Of a DNA stretch of 38,771 nt, positions 1 to 9,942 are shown one piece after another. The stretch spans positions 1-38,771 of IMG/VR virus record IMGVR_UViG_3300006736_000020; one strand, 5' to 3'. The position numbers and the translations under genes were made by a program. Position 1 is the stretch's first letter; each line of letters starts with the position of its first letter. The stretch is from a virus. A model generated the notes under the pieces. That model was given only the letters and a program-made list of their open reading frames with translations, searched no databases and was not told the origin of the DNA.

Positions 1-2
1 CG

Positions 3-1610
3 TATGACGGGTCATCATCAGACAATCAGGCAAAAGGATACGTCGACGGTGCCGAGGTTGAAATGATCGTAGATATACCACTGGGTACCAGAGATACAGT
101 GTCACTGATGAGTATAGGTGGTCGAAGCGCTAGCCGGGCATTTGAAGGCCAGCTGTCGGATGTTGCTGTTTGGAATACAATCCTCACCGCGGAAGAGATT
201 AAGGCAATCTACGAAGTCAGTAGCACTGGCGCTTTTCTACCCACCAGAAATTATGACCTGATTGGGAGCAGTGTCACTCCGCCTTACACAGGTTCGTACG
301 GGTCCACGCTTCAAGGTATCAATATAACAACCTTCGAGCGTTTTGGAATGTCTGTGGCGCCTAAGATGGGCCGGTCTGACCGTCCTGCAGTTTTCTTGTC
401 ATCAAGCGATGGGTTCATAAACGTCACTCCAGAGAATAATGATTTCTTTGACGATGCTTTACGCCTGCCACAACCAATTACATTTGAATCGAGCTCTATC
501 GCTTCGACCGTAACGTCTAGCAATCAACAACTAATAGGTGAAGATTCGTTCAGAGTTGTGCAAGTTCCCCAATATATACTCAATCGTCAAGCATATGGAT
601 TGGAAAATTTATTTGTGGAGCGTGATCCTTTTGTTGAAATGGACCAGTTTAGTCCCACTATCTATATTGGAGAACCACTTAGGATGGCGTGGCCGGTGGT
701 CATGGAGAACCCATCACCAATCGATCCCTTTGATTTTAATGGAGCAATTGAACCGTTTGCGCTGAGAAGACCCCTTGCCGGATTCTCAACATTTATTGGT
801 AGTGCAGAAGATCCCGAACCCACTGGCATGCGAGGATCAGTTTCGTCCGGCATGATGCAGGATGTTTTTTATAAGCGATCAGTTGCCTCTAGTAATTTTT
901 ATTTCCCGGGACAGACATCCCTTGAGCCATTCGAAATGATCGGGGCAAGTGAAGAATATGACGAACCTGCACCACTTTCGGCGGTGGCCACCGGGTCGTT
1001 GTTAATGAACGATTTTCCTGCTGTTGGTGACGAAATTATTTTGACGTCGTCAGATGGGACCGCAGCAACATACGTTGCCGACACCTACGATGATCCGGAG
1101 AACAACATATTCGACGTCGATTCGGGCACCATGGCTGGTGTTTACGTCACGTTGGTGTATTGTCTAAATGCTCCCGAGGGTCATGCGGGCAAGATAAAAG
1201 CAAGCTTCGACGGTGGTGCGACTCCGTCCACAGGTCGAATAACTCTGTATCAAGCAGAACCAGGATATAACGGGAATACTGTAATCACGTCGAGTCTCAC
1301 AAATGTTACCGCTTCAAATTTTGCTGGTGGGACTGGAATTTGGAAACCGCTGCATGCCTATGTAAAACAACTTCCTTATATGACTGATATCACGGCAAGT
1401 TTGGCACCATTTGAAGATGCCACATCACCGGAAGATGCATTTTATTATGTGTCAAATAGAGAAATACGGGACTTGTTAGAGGTAACATTTACAAAGGCTG
1501 ATCGCTTGGGTGTTCCGTCACGCAACGCAAAGAGTGCTGACTGTGGTTGGAGCTATGAAAACAGTGTGTTTGGTATTGATTCGGTAGCATTTGGTGGGTT
1601 AAAGAAATGA
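3..1610 (+). CDS. LamG-like virion structural protein, 5' partial
   Basis: The reading frame is open from base 3, so the true start lies upstream of the window; the first visible ATG at 63 is internal. The N-terminal visible part is the end of a LamG/concanavalin-like jelly roll: a YVDG strand, an SIGG strand, then FEGQLSDVAVWNTILTAEEI followed by IY, the usual last strand and helix of that fold. Near 1003-1338 there is a beta-rich module with ILTSSDGT, EPGYNGNT and FAGGTG motifs that recurs in the genes at 1607 and 24087. The C-terminus reads FGIDSVAFGGLKK. LamG domains in phage virions usually bind host-surface glycans, so a tail or adhesin role is inferred. It overlaps the next gene by 4 bases (ATGA), implying translational coupling. 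Confidence 0.85.
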   Translation, partial: YDGSSSDNQAKGYVDGAEVEMIVDIPLGTRDTVSLMSIGGRSASRAFEGQLSDVAVWNTILTAEEIKAIYEVSSTGAFLPTRNYDLIGSSVTPPYTGSYGSTLQGINITTFERFGMSVAPKMGRSDRPAVFLSSSDGFINVTPENNDFFDDALRLPQPITFESSSIASTVTSSNQQLIGEDSFRVVQVPQYILNRQAYGLENLFVERDPFVEMDQFSPTIYIGEPLRMAWPVVMENPSPIDPFDFNGAIEPFALRRPLAGFSTFIGSAEDPEPTGMRGSVSSGMMQDVFYKRSVASSNFYFPGQTSLEPFEMIGASEEYDEPAPLSAVATGSLLMNDFPAVGDEIILTSSDGTAATYVADTYDDPENNIFDVDSGTMAGVYVTLVYCLNAPEGHAGKIKASFDGGATPSTGRITLYQAEPGYNGNTVITSSLTNVTASNFAGGTGIWKPLHAYVKQLPYMTDITASLAPFEDATSPEDAFYYVSNREIRDLLEVTFTKADRLGVPSRNAKSADCGWSYENSVFGIDSVAFGGLKK

Positions 1611-4600
1611 AGAGAGATAGACGTGCATCAAGAGATTATGATTTAAACGAAAACCGCGGTGCGTACGTGTCGCGCGATCGTTTAATTTTCTGGTATCGTT
1701 TTGATGATGAGACGAAATATCCAAAAAACAATACCTTAATTCCCAACAAGGCGAGAAGTTCTTACGGTGGAAAATCAACCGAGATAATAGGTGTTCCTAT
1801 TGCAGGAACACCCAGAGGTTGGGATGCTACTGCGATTAGCGGATCGTTGCAGGTGGGGACTCAGGGTGACGGAATTAGTCTTACCAGCTCGCGACTCCCT
1901 GATGAGTCGTGGATGCGTGGCAGAAATTATGCAAGAAAAGATGTGCTTGCCGTTGGAGATGCCCAGCGCTTTCAGACATATCTAGAAAACATTATACAAA
2001 CTTGGGACGCTGTTGGCAGCGCGTCCGCCCCAGCGGCCTTGAAGCGGGTTGCCCAGGGATTTACTGTCTCTATGTGGTGTCGCTTCCTTGACAATTGGCC
2101 CGTCCCTATCCCGTTCGGTCCGTTACCCCATCAAGATGTGCAGTTGTTTGCATATGACAATGCGGTCCGCACACCTGTCTTGAGATTCTGGTATGATGTT
2201 GATGGCGGTGTAAAGGGCCACACCGGTGAGCCGGGATTTCATTTGTCATTAGCAGATAATCTAGGAGCTACCCTCCGCGTTGACACTTGGAATTGTGGAG
2301 CTGCAGGCGTAATAAGATACCCGGAGCTCCGTGGCTGGATGCATATTGTTCTTGCCGTAGAAAATTTTAATGACGCAGGCGTCGATGACGTCGCCGCTTG
2401 GAGCGGTCGCAAATTGTATATTAACGGGAAAGATCTTGGTGTTCCCGATGGTCATTTCACCCCTGGAGGCACCGACTTTCCTCTTGTCGCCCAGAAGGTC
2501 ACCCGCGTTTACGCCGGTAATTCCGATCTCGCGGGTGGAGGTGGAAACATCGCTCTCGGGGAATTCGCGTGGTGGGATACCGCCCTCACACATGCGGAAG
2601 TTGGTGAGTTATACGATCGTGCCAAGACATCATTTAATAGCGGTTTCGTTTCAAATCCACCTCGTACTTCTCCCGAGATACAGTGTGGAGGTGATGCCTA
2701 TCCAACAATCGCAAAATCAACCGATCAACGTCGCCTGAACGCATCAACTCCATTTTTTGACGATCAGGCACTGATGATAGATTATGGTCCTGTTTTAAGC
2801 GGATCGCAGTTTAATTATCCCACGCTGTTGAGGTCTGGTAGTCGATATATTGATAGTGTCGTTTCAACACCAAACACTGTTCCCGATATTTATGTTGCTA
2901 ATTCACAAGCTAAAACCACCGCAATTTTCGGGGCTGGGCCACTAGTAGGTGAGACGTTAACGCTGACGTCGAGCGATGGGACTGGTCGCACATATACTGC
3001 CGCAGTGGTTGAAAATTTTCCGACTAATCACTTTGTAAGTTCTTCTCATCCAATGAATGGATTGAATCTAACGATGATTTCGCTAAAGCGGTGTATTGAA
3101 GATTCGGCAGGACATGATGGCAAAATTACATGTACGGTTGATCCTCCTAAATTCCATATGTTCCAAACTACACCGGGGTTGAAGGGTAATACAACTATTA
3201 CACACGATTTCTCCGATGCTACAATCTCACCTTATACCTGGTGGTCTGCGTTTCAAGGAGGAACAGGCGCCACCGGTTCGCTTGGATCACAGACATCGAG
3301 GGTGGTGGGTGATTATCTTCCTGACACAAAAAGTTTCTCATCTCCCTATGCGGCATTTGACGATAGCCGAATTCCTGTGAATGTGAGTGAAGAAAAGACA
3401 TATATTAGTGATTTTGCACCTGGCTTTACAAAAGATAAGGGTGATAGGATCATGATCGAAATCGACATCACACCCTCAGCACCAACGACGCTTCAAATCG
3501 TGTCGGGTGTTGATGGACAGGTCGGTTGGAACGAGGAGTCCGGAACTCAGCCGATTGATTCGCAAGAGACAGGCCCTAAAACTGGGTTGTCATATTTCAA
3601 TTTTAAGACAAAAATTTGGGAGCCGATGTGCCACCGCCTCCCACAACACGATGAATCGGGACAACCTGTGGAGGGAGTGAAGCTCGAATGGTCCCTCCCT
3701 CAAGAGAAGAGTAGCTCGCTCTATTCCGGTTACTGGCACCAGAACTCAAAACAAGTACCTTCCCCGGTAATAACTAATCTAAGAACTGTTCCGCGATTGT
3801 TCCAGCCGTTTACTTCACTATTTGCTCATCGCAGCACGTTTAATTGGTTGCACGATGGATTTCATTCTTTTCAATTTATTCCGGGGACAGGTTACACAGC
3901 CCCTTCTGTGGGAGGAGCTATTTACGGATCATCACCGGGGAGCTGGGATTTGGGTCTATTCCCAAATTACTATCCGGCCGATATCTCGTTTGCCGACAAT
4001 AAATGCATTGAAGAGTTGGCGGTTTTTAAAAACGTCTATCGGGTTTCGTCGGGAGGGGTGAGAGACGGCTCTTCGCTGGCACCTAACTGTCTGCATACGG
4101 CCTGGCAAAAAGACGTCTTTAACTATCTGTCGTCGGACCTGCTGGGTCTGCATCATGATGCGACCGACGTAACAGTAACCGACATCTGTAACGACTCAAC
4201 GGCGAGTTGGGGAACGTCCAGTTACTGGGGTTCTTCTGATTATTATGATGAAATTTTGAATGATGAGTTGAAAAAAGTGGGATTGCCAATCGCCTACTCA
4301 AACTATTCTAATAATGCCGCATTTTATGCTACTGCATCACAGCTTATTCGAATGGGCGATTATATCCAACATCCGTTTTTGTTAGAGTCGGTAGAAGTTG
4401 AAACAGATGTTGACACCTATCGCCTATTTAAGACAGCAACGCAGGTAACGGGAGCTTTTGGCCGCGGCCATTGGGCAAATGGAACACACAGGGATCGCAA
4501 TGCCGACGATACAACCCAGGAGGTTTCGGCGTGGTCTGTCACTAACAATTTTGTAGATTGTCTTACGTTTTTTCTGTGTCGACAGAATGATCACAAAAAA

Positions 4601-7600
4601 GGGTTGGCTCAATCTGCAGTCCAGGCAAATGAGGCTACTCGGGAACTTATAACGTTTTCAAACAACATGTTCTTTTCACCCTATATCGGGTGGGATTTTT
4701 GGCAATCGTGGGCTCACCCATATTATGACGGCGGCGCCGACGGAATGTGGCCCGGCGAGTGGCACAAACCATTGACCAGCCCCGACGGCATGCCGTACAA
4801 CGACCTGCCCAGCTCCTTCTTCCCCTGGTCCGACGGCAGGTATGCAGGCGGAAGAATGGCGGCTGACGATCCATCTCGTGACCGAGATGGTGCTGGAAAT
4901 GTCGGCTTCCGACCGGATAAACTTGGCGTCTCTGCGTTTTATCCGATGTGCGGCCGCCGAGCAACACGTCGATGGATTGTTAGATCAAGTTCGTTGTTGG
5001 AGCACGTTCCTGGATGTGACGGAACGGCACCATATCGTACTGCTCCCGGCCTCCCCCTTCGGGTTGATGGACTGGGAGGGGTGTTTTGGTCCGCGGCTCA
5101 ACCAACAGCTCTCCTCCTCGGCGTGCCAGCTACCGGATCTATAGGGGATACGCGGCTCAGTCTTGCTCATACAGACGGACAAAAACTCGGTCTACGGTAT
5201 ATGACGGCATCGCTGCATGTCCACAAACCATTTCCAGTCCGTGTTTGTGGACCCTATGCCCAACATGATGTTCCCATCATGCCTTTGGACGCAACAGGTC
5301 CGATGTTCGCCCACCCACTCCCTAACATAAATCCTTTTAATAACTACATTTATTCTGGGACACTGGATGCAGGCGGCGCCGGTGGTGTGTATCCAGCTTC
5401 TGGTGCTCAGGCAGTTACCACTGCCGGATTTCAATGGTCCACTGTTGGTATGGTCGGAACCGCCTATCTCGGTCCCCGTACAGCTCTTCCATCTATGGGT
5501 CGATACTGGCCTGGAGGAATGCAGCTAGACGCTATGTGTCCGGATCCTAATGATCCATCGGGCCCGTCACATACACCCGAGAGCACGTTTCAAGACTTAT
5601 TTACACAGCCAAAGATGGTTTACAACAGCGATATGAATGCCGGGCTGGTATTCATTTACTCCGATCCTACGGTGGTAGAATCTGGGGCGGTAGTGTATCC
5701 GACCAAGGAAATATCCGACTCAACATATTTAGGTTCGTCTCTTTTTCACACCGCCACTCCACTTCGCATTTTTTCGGATACACCTGCCACGGGAAGTACC
5801 GTTGGTTACCCGAATCTTGCCAACGGCACATGGGGTTCAGGGCCATACGCTTATCCCCAAGGTTTACGGAATGTGTTAGGACGTGGTTCAAACGTAGGTT
5901 CCCCAAATTGGTCTAAATTTAAAACGTCAGGATCACACGTATATGAGAGTGCAGTTATTTTCCAGCCTGACGATCAGATTTTGCTCGGCGCTCAGTGGTC
6001 ACCTGGAGACCCCGTTCATACCAGTTATCGTTCGCTTGCGCGGCTTATCAACTGTTACTCGGCGTCCTGCCATATGTCTGCGGCAGCAATGGCTCCCACT
6101 CTTCAGTGGGGCAATTGGAGTGCTGGATATAATACTTACGGAGGTGTATTACCTGTGACAGGGTGGAACTACCAGGCCGGTTCTCAGCCTATACAACAAC
6201 AGTATCGATTTTTAGGTTGGGATTCTACAAATGATCTTACGGTGCACGCCAGCGCTTCATGTACTATAAGGGCAACTCCATCCAAACTACGTCTTTATGG
6301 CGTTCTGCTTAAAGATCAAAAGCAATACCACCATCCACTCTCGCAGCAAACTCGGACAGTCTGTGTTCACGAGGCAATTTCAAACGGCCCTGTTATAGAT
6401 GAATATGATCTTGCGACAAATCATGATCTGTATTATAGTCCGTTCAGTACATTAATTTCTGGCTCAACGCGTCTGGACGGAATTACTGCTGTTCAGTCTT
6501 CGTCCCCCATGACTTCTAGTGCCCGCGGTATTAAGCGAAGATACTCTCCATTGGGCGGCCGCCTCCCATCGAATCTCTATGACGCAGGTTCAATTCGACG
6601 TACAATTCGATGCAGTGACATGTCCGAATATTACTATGATTCTTTAGCACCAAATATTCGCGGATTGTGGCAGGCAGATGGGAGGGAACTCAGTAATGTC
6701 ACCCAAGGCACAGATTTGACTGCCATGGGCTTCAGCGGCGGTCCACACAAACCCGTACTTCCTATTTCTTGTTCTGCGTATTTTTCGATTCGACTCGGGA
6801 TAGAGCCACCGTATTGGGGTGGACCTGAAATTGGGGAGAATCACATTTTCCGTAATGACAGATGGGAGCGGGCCTTTCCATTCGAGAGTCGCTATAACGG
6901 GGTTGACCGCGCGTTTGTGCAACAAGTTAATCCGATTGTTGTCGTTGGCGAAGACATGAATAAAGAAGTTCGGTATACGCTGGGCGACACCGGCACCGGT
7001 GTCGCCGGTGTTGCGTGGAAACGCCATGCTGCCTTTGGCGTGAATGAACCACATGATTGGGGCACTCCTTTAATTTGTAGAATACAATATGACATAAACG
7101 AAAATAAGGGTGCCAGCACCTGGCCACGCTATATAGGGTCGGACCTGGGCTTGGCCGCGTCGGCAAACCAGGCAGCGCTGCTTGAAATCATTTTTAAGTG
7201 GGCCGGCGCCTGGCCGAGTCCAGGGAACAAGCAGTCTATGGAGATGATGTTTGGAATTGGTGATCGCAACGATGGAGGAACTCCCACGCTTAGAGGGATC
7301 TGCACATACAATCCGAAGTATACATCGTTTGTAGCACTATTTAAGAAAATTCGCGGATTAAAGTATGGATTGATCGCCGCACAACCACTTCACACGTCGG
7401 CCGTCTATCGCCGCGATCGGTTTGGACAGTTTCGCGATATGCTTGAACAGCGCCAATATTCCACGATGTTTATCAATGATCCTGGTGACGTTGCCCGCCG
7501 ACGTAAGCGCCAAGGCAAGCGCCGAAGACTACACCAAGAACCACAGCGTTCTCCAATTGAGGCCATATTTAGAGTACCGACATGGACGAACCCGACGTCA

Positions 7601-7750
7601 ACTGATTTTATTGTCTCCCCTCCCACAACACAGTGTTCAAACCTGAGTGCCTACGCAACGTCTTCACTTCCTTATTTTGATGGAACGGCAAGAAACCGCG
7701 ATGCAGTCGAGGCCGATGCGGCTAGGTCTATAGTACTAACGTGGCCGTAG
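1607..7750 (+). CDS. Giant LamG-like virion structural protein (2047 aa)
   Basis: ATG at 1607 overlaps the preceding stop in an ATGA arrangement. Residues about 24-345 look like a LamG jelly roll: it opens with LIFWYRFDDETK, has FTVSMWCRF, then LYINGKDLG and finally IALGEFAWWDTALTHAEV. Residues about 440-555 hold the TLTSSDGT...TPGLKGNT...FQGGTG module shared with the genes at 3 and 24087. The remaining 1450 residues are Gly/Ser/Tyr/Trp/Pro-rich with no domain I recognise, as in very long phage tail or baseplate-periphery proteins. A basic patch (RRRKRQGKRRR) lies near residue 1965. No signal peptide or membrane segment is evident. DNA around 4741-4840 is distinctly GC-rich (see findings), but codon pattern supports this frame throughout. 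Role in adhesion is inferred from LamG; the large C-terminal part is unknown. Confidence 0.88.
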   Translation: MKRDRRASRDYDLNENRGAYVSRDRLIFWYRFDDETKYPKNNTLIPNKARSSYGGKSTEIIGVPIAGTPRGWDATAISGSLQVGTQGDGISLTSSRLPDESWMRGRNYARKDVLAVGDAQRFQTYLENIIQTWDAVGSASAPAALKRVAQGFTVSMWCRFLDNWPVPIPFGPLPHQDVQLFAYDNAVRTPVLRFWYDVDGGVKGHTGEPGFHLSLADNLGATLRVDTWNCGAAGVIRYPELRGWMHIVLAVENFNDAGVDDVAAWSGRKLYINGKDLGVPDGHFTPGGTDFPLVAQKVTRVYAGNSDLAGGGGNIALGEFAWWDTALTHAEVGELYDRAKTSFNSGFVSNPPRTSPEIQCGGDAYPTIAKSTDQRRLNASTPFFDDQALMIDYGPVLSGSQFNYPTLLRSGSRYIDSVVSTPNTVPDIYVANSQAKTTAIFGAGPLVGETLTLTSSDGTGRTYTAAVVENFPTNHFVSSSHPMNGLNLTMISLKRCIEDSAGHDGKITCTVDPPKFHMFQTTPGLKGNTTITHDFSDATISPYTWWSAFQGGTGATGSLGSQTSRVVGDYLPDTKSFSSPYAAFDDSRIPVNVSEEKTYISDFAPGFTKDKGDRIMIEIDITPSAPTTLQIVSGVDGQVGWNEESGTQPIDSQETGPKTGLSYFNFKTKIWEPMCHRLPQHDESGQPVEGVKLEWSLPQEKSSSLYSGYWHQNSKQVPSPVITNLRTVPRLFQPFTSLFAHRSTFNWLHDGFHSFQFIPGTGYTAPSVGGAIYGSSPGSWDLGLFPNYYPADISFADNKCIEELAVFKNVYRVSSGGVRDGSSLAPNCLHTAWQKDVFNYLSSDLLGLHHDATDVTVTDICNDSTASWGTSSYWGSSDYYDEILNDELKKVGLPIAYSNYSNNAAFYATASQLIRMGDYIQHPFLLESVEVETDVDTYRLFKTATQVTGAFGRGHWANGTHRDRNADDTTQEVSAWSVTNNFVDCLTFFLCRQNDHKKGLAQSAVQANEATRELITFSNNMFFSPYIGWDFWQSWAHPYYDGGADGMWPGEWHKPLTSPDGMPYNDLPSSFFPWSDGRYAGGRMAADDPSRDRDGAGNVGFRPDKLGVSAFYPMCGRRATRRWIVRSSSLLEHVPGCDGTAPYRTAPGLPLRVDGLGGVFWSAAQPTALLLGVPATGSIGDTRLSLAHTDGQKLGLRYMTASLHVHKPFPVRVCGPYAQHDVPIMPLDATGPMFAHPLPNINPFNNYIYSGTLDAGGAGGVYPASGAQAVTTAGFQWSTVGMVGTAYLGPRTALPSMGRYWPGGMQLDAMCPDPNDPSGPSHTPESTFQDLFTQPKMVYNSDMNAGLVFIYSDPTVVESGAVVYPTKEISDSTYLGSSLFHTATPLRIFSDTPATGSTVGYPNLANGTWGSGPYAYPQGLRNVLGRGSNVGSPNWSKFKTSGSHVYESAVIFQPDDQILLGAQWSPGDPVHTSYRSLARLINCYSASCHMSAAAMAPTLQWGNWSAGYNTYGGVLPVTGWNYQAGSQPIQQQYRFLGWDSTNDLTVHASASCTIRATPSKLRLYGVLLKDQKQYHHPLSQQTRTVCVHEAISNGPVIDEYDLATNHDLYYSPFSTLISGSTRLDGITAVQSSSPMTSSARGIKRRYSPLGGRLPSNLYDAGSIRRTIRCSDMSEYYYDSLAPNIRGLWQADGRELSNVTQGTDLTAMGFSGGPHKPVLPISCSAYFSIRLGIEPPYWGGPEIGENHIFRNDRWERAFPFESRYNGVDRAFVQQVNPIVVVGEDMNKEVRYTLGDTGTGVAGVAWKRHAAFGVNEPHDWGTPLICRIQYDINENKGASTWPRYIGSDLGLAASANQAALLEIIFKWAGAWPSPGNKQSMEMMFGIGDRNDGGTPTLRGICTYNPKYTSFVALFKKIRGLKYGLIAAQPLHTSAVYRRDRFGQFRDMLEQRQYSTMFINDPGDVARRRKRQGKRRRLHQEPQRSPIEAIFRVPTWTNPTSTDFIVSPPTTQCSNLSAYATSSLPYFDGTARNRDAVEADAARSIVLTWP

Positions 7751-7765
7751 AGGGAGAGGTGATAT

Positions 7766-9895
7766 GTGGCAACTAGCATAAAACCAGAAACGCTTAGAAA
7801 AAGCGGATTTTTAACGACAACGACTCCTCAAGGTGATGTGGTTAATGTAATCGCACCCAATGGATTACAGGTGGGGTTGAGGAACCCTGACTACCCTGGT
7901 GGTATTTTTGTTGCATTAGGAGGAATATCCGGTTCTCTAACTCGCTTGCCTACCGGAAAAAGTTTCTTACGGGCAGGTACTAATATAAGTATTGTAACCG
8001 GTTCTGGAGGCCAAATTACGATTGGGGCAACTGGTTTCCCGTCAACGGCAGCACTTACCAACGCTGGTGGAATTGAAGATCTTAACTACGATGGCCTCCA
8101 GGCCCAGTCAATTACCGTTGCATTAAGTGCGTCGTCTGGGTTGGCTATCGTAGGCGGCAAAATAAGTTTCAATCCCAATTTGGTTACGGCAAATAGAGCA
8201 GCCACCGCAACCGATCAGCTTTTGGTGACACAGACAGGATTGGGAAATGCGACAGCACTTGCCAATATAACTGTCCAAGGAATTTTAGACCTGGGCACCG
8301 CCGCAACATTACAAAATCCAATTACGTTTGGAAGTGGTATTTATGATACTTCGATACAAGGTGCTACGTCATATAATAACTCCCAGGCTGTTACGATGGC
8401 CGTTAAGGTGGCTACAAATGGAGGTTTACTGGCTGACACTAGTGGTGTGGGAGTAGCACCCAATAGCGTTGGAACTATAATCACTGCCGCTTCTACAGAC
8501 GTTTTGTTAGTTGCAGATGCAAACAACAATTATGCGCTAGGTAAAACTACAGCACAATCAATCGCGGATCTTGCAACGACAGGCATTTTATCAAATGCTT
8601 TAACTACTGGTGATGGATTACAACTATCAGGTCAAGGATCGGTATTTGACGGATCGTCCGCCCGCACAATCTCAGCCAAGGCAAATGGATCTACGGTAAG
8701 TGTTGACGCAAATGGAATTAGTGTTTTAAGCATTCCAAATGCCTTAACAAACTCAAAGGGTATTAAGACGTTATCGTTCGACGGATCAGGCGTTAAGGGA
8801 ATTGAGGTCGATTTGCACAGCGAAGGCGGCCTGGTATTTACCGATAATCCAGGCGCGATTCGTATTGATATTGAGACTCTGAACATCGGCGCCACCCCAG
8901 CGCTCAGTGATGAGATTGCAGTATCGTTCGGTCCTGCTGCAACAAGAAAGGTAGATCTATCTGTGGTGAGGGGACTTTTCAATACCGGACCCGTCTCAAT
9001 TCAGGGTGATTTACAGGTAACCGGTTCGACTGAAGCCACGGGCTATATTTTAGCAAAGTCAGGACTGTCAGGCTCCCTTACCAGATTGTCGACAGGAGCA
9101 CCGTACATTGTGGCCGGCCTAAATATGACGGTAACGTCAGAATCAAACGGCCAAATTACGCTCGCTTCGACGACGGGTGGCGATAGCGTGGGATTTTTTA
9201 CCACACCCGCATCCGGATTTTTAAATACTACAGGAAGCACCGCTTTTGCTGGAGGTTTCGGTGCCAGTTATAAGACTTCCGACGTAGGAACCGACGTAGT
9301 TTTCTTTGTTTCCGGAACGGTCGATTCAAGAGGTACGTCGACAAGGGGTACATCGTTATTCGGTGGGGATACTGTAGTTTCTGGAGCTTTAGTAGCTCAA
9401 ACTGGTCTTTCCGGTTCACTCACAAGACTTGCGGATGACACATCTTACATACGCGCGGGTAGTAATATAACTGTCACGTCAGCTTCAAACGGTGCTATTA
9501 CAATTGCATCCCCAGGGGGAGGGGATGCCGGCGCAGAATATCTGGTATTGGCTGCAACGGCATCTCTTTCTGCGGAGCGTGTATTTACTCTATCTACAGG
9601 CTTGAGTGCCAGTGACGCCGGCTCCGGGGGAGCGTATTCCATTGCCACTCACCCTCAGAAATTTGTTTATGAAGTAACTGGATCCCACACAGCAGATGAG
9701 CCACTTATTATCCCTGATCTTAATTTTTCGATAAATAGCTACAATTTTCACAAAAACGATATTTTTTTAAATGGACAGCTTATGACGTCTGGTTCTGGTA
9801 AGGATTATGTCATTGCACCGGCTTCTGGTAGTAATGCGGTTGCATTTTCGATGAATTTGTTATCCGAAGATGTGGTCATCGTAAGGCAGAGCTGA
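7766..9895 (+). CDS. Fibre-like structural protein with GLSGSLTRL repeats
   Basis: The start is GTG at 7766, set by the purine-rich ribosome site AGGGAGAGGTGAT just upstream; an ATG two bases earlier is in another frame. The 709-aa product is Gly/Ser/Thr/Ala-rich and looks beta-structured. It carries three copies of a roughly 37-residue unit (residues 52-88, 432-468, 546-582) with core GLSGSLTRL...Y.RAG.NITVTS.SNG.ITIAS. Near the C-terminus comes a segment (VFTLSTGLSASDAGSGG) of the sort seen in phage fibres. The last 50 residues form an IFLNGQLMTSGS...DYVI...LLSEDVVIV module also ending the gene at 10344. This points to a trimeric fibre or fibre-associated virion protein; receptor or partner is unknown. 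It follows the giant LamG gene by 15 bases. Confidence 0.82.
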   Translation: MATSIKPETLRKSGFLTTTTPQGDVVNVIAPNGLQVGLRNPDYPGGIFVALGGISGSLTRLPTGKSFLRAGTNISIVTGSGGQITIGATGFPSTAALTNAGGIEDLNYDGLQAQSITVALSASSGLAIVGGKISFNPNLVTANRAATATDQLLVTQTGLGNATALANITVQGILDLGTAATLQNPITFGSGIYDTSIQGATSYNNSQAVTMAVKVATNGGLLADTSGVGVAPNSVGTIITAASTDVLLVADANNNYALGKTTAQSIADLATTGILSNALTTGDGLQLSGQGSVFDGSSARTISAKANGSTVSVDANGISVLSIPNALTNSKGIKTLSFDGSGVKGIEVDLHSEGGLVFTDNPGAIRIDIETLNIGATPALSDEIAVSFGPAATRKVDLSVVRGLFNTGPVSIQGDLQVTGSTEATGYILAKSGLSGSLTRLSTGAPYIVAGLNMTVTSESNGQITLASTTGGDSVGFFTTPASGFLNTTGSTAFAGGFGASYKTSDVGTDVVFFVSGTVDSRGTSTRGTSLFGGDTVVSGALVAQTGLSGSLTRLADDTSYIRAGSNITVTSASNGAITIASPGGGDAGAEYLVLAATASLSAERVFTLSTGLSASDAGSGGAYSIATHPQKFVYEVTGSHTADEPLIIPDLNFSINSYNFHKNDIFLNGQLMTSGSGKDYVIAPASGSNAVAFSMNLLSEDVVIVRQS
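7919..8029 (+). repeat. Fibre repeat unit 1 (GGISGSLTRL...)
   Basis: First of three protein-level repeats in the 7766 gene. It is the most diverged copy, keeping SGSLTRL, the RAG-N-I core and the GGQITI ending. Confidence 0.75.
9059..9169 (+). repeat. Fibre repeat unit 2 (SGLSGSLTRL...)
   Basis: Second protein-level repeat in the 7766 gene, residues 432-468. It matches unit 3 at 25 of 37 positions by hand alignment. Confidence 0.8.
9401..9511 (+). repeat. Fibre repeat unit 3 (TGLSGSLTRL...)
   Basis: Third protein-level repeat in the 7766 gene, residues 546-582. It ends in SNGAITIAS before a short Gly-rich linker. Confidence 0.8.
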
Positions 9896-9942
9896 ATAAG
9901 TAATTAATGAGTTTACGGCGACTTTAATCCAGCGGTGATATC

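Noticed and set aside
1790-1812. Perfect 9-bp inverted repeat GGTGTTCCT / AGGAACACC with a five-base loop.
   Set aside because: It is inside coding sequence, with no T run and no context that suggests a role; kept only as a note.
4842-5144. Open + frame of 100 codons inside the giant LamG gene, first suspected as a frameshift signal because the main frame translation there looks unusual.
   Set aside because: The main frame keeps the purine-first codon pattern (many GGN, GAN, GCN codons) through this stretch and continues uninterrupted on both sides; the other frame does not.
6644-7054. Antisense open frames, for example this one of 136 codons and those at 35113-35390.
   Set aside because: They mirror real genes, have no ribosome sites or recognisable domains, and no antisense promoter is evident. 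The 35113-35390 ones reflect the Gly/Glu/Asp-rich portal tail.
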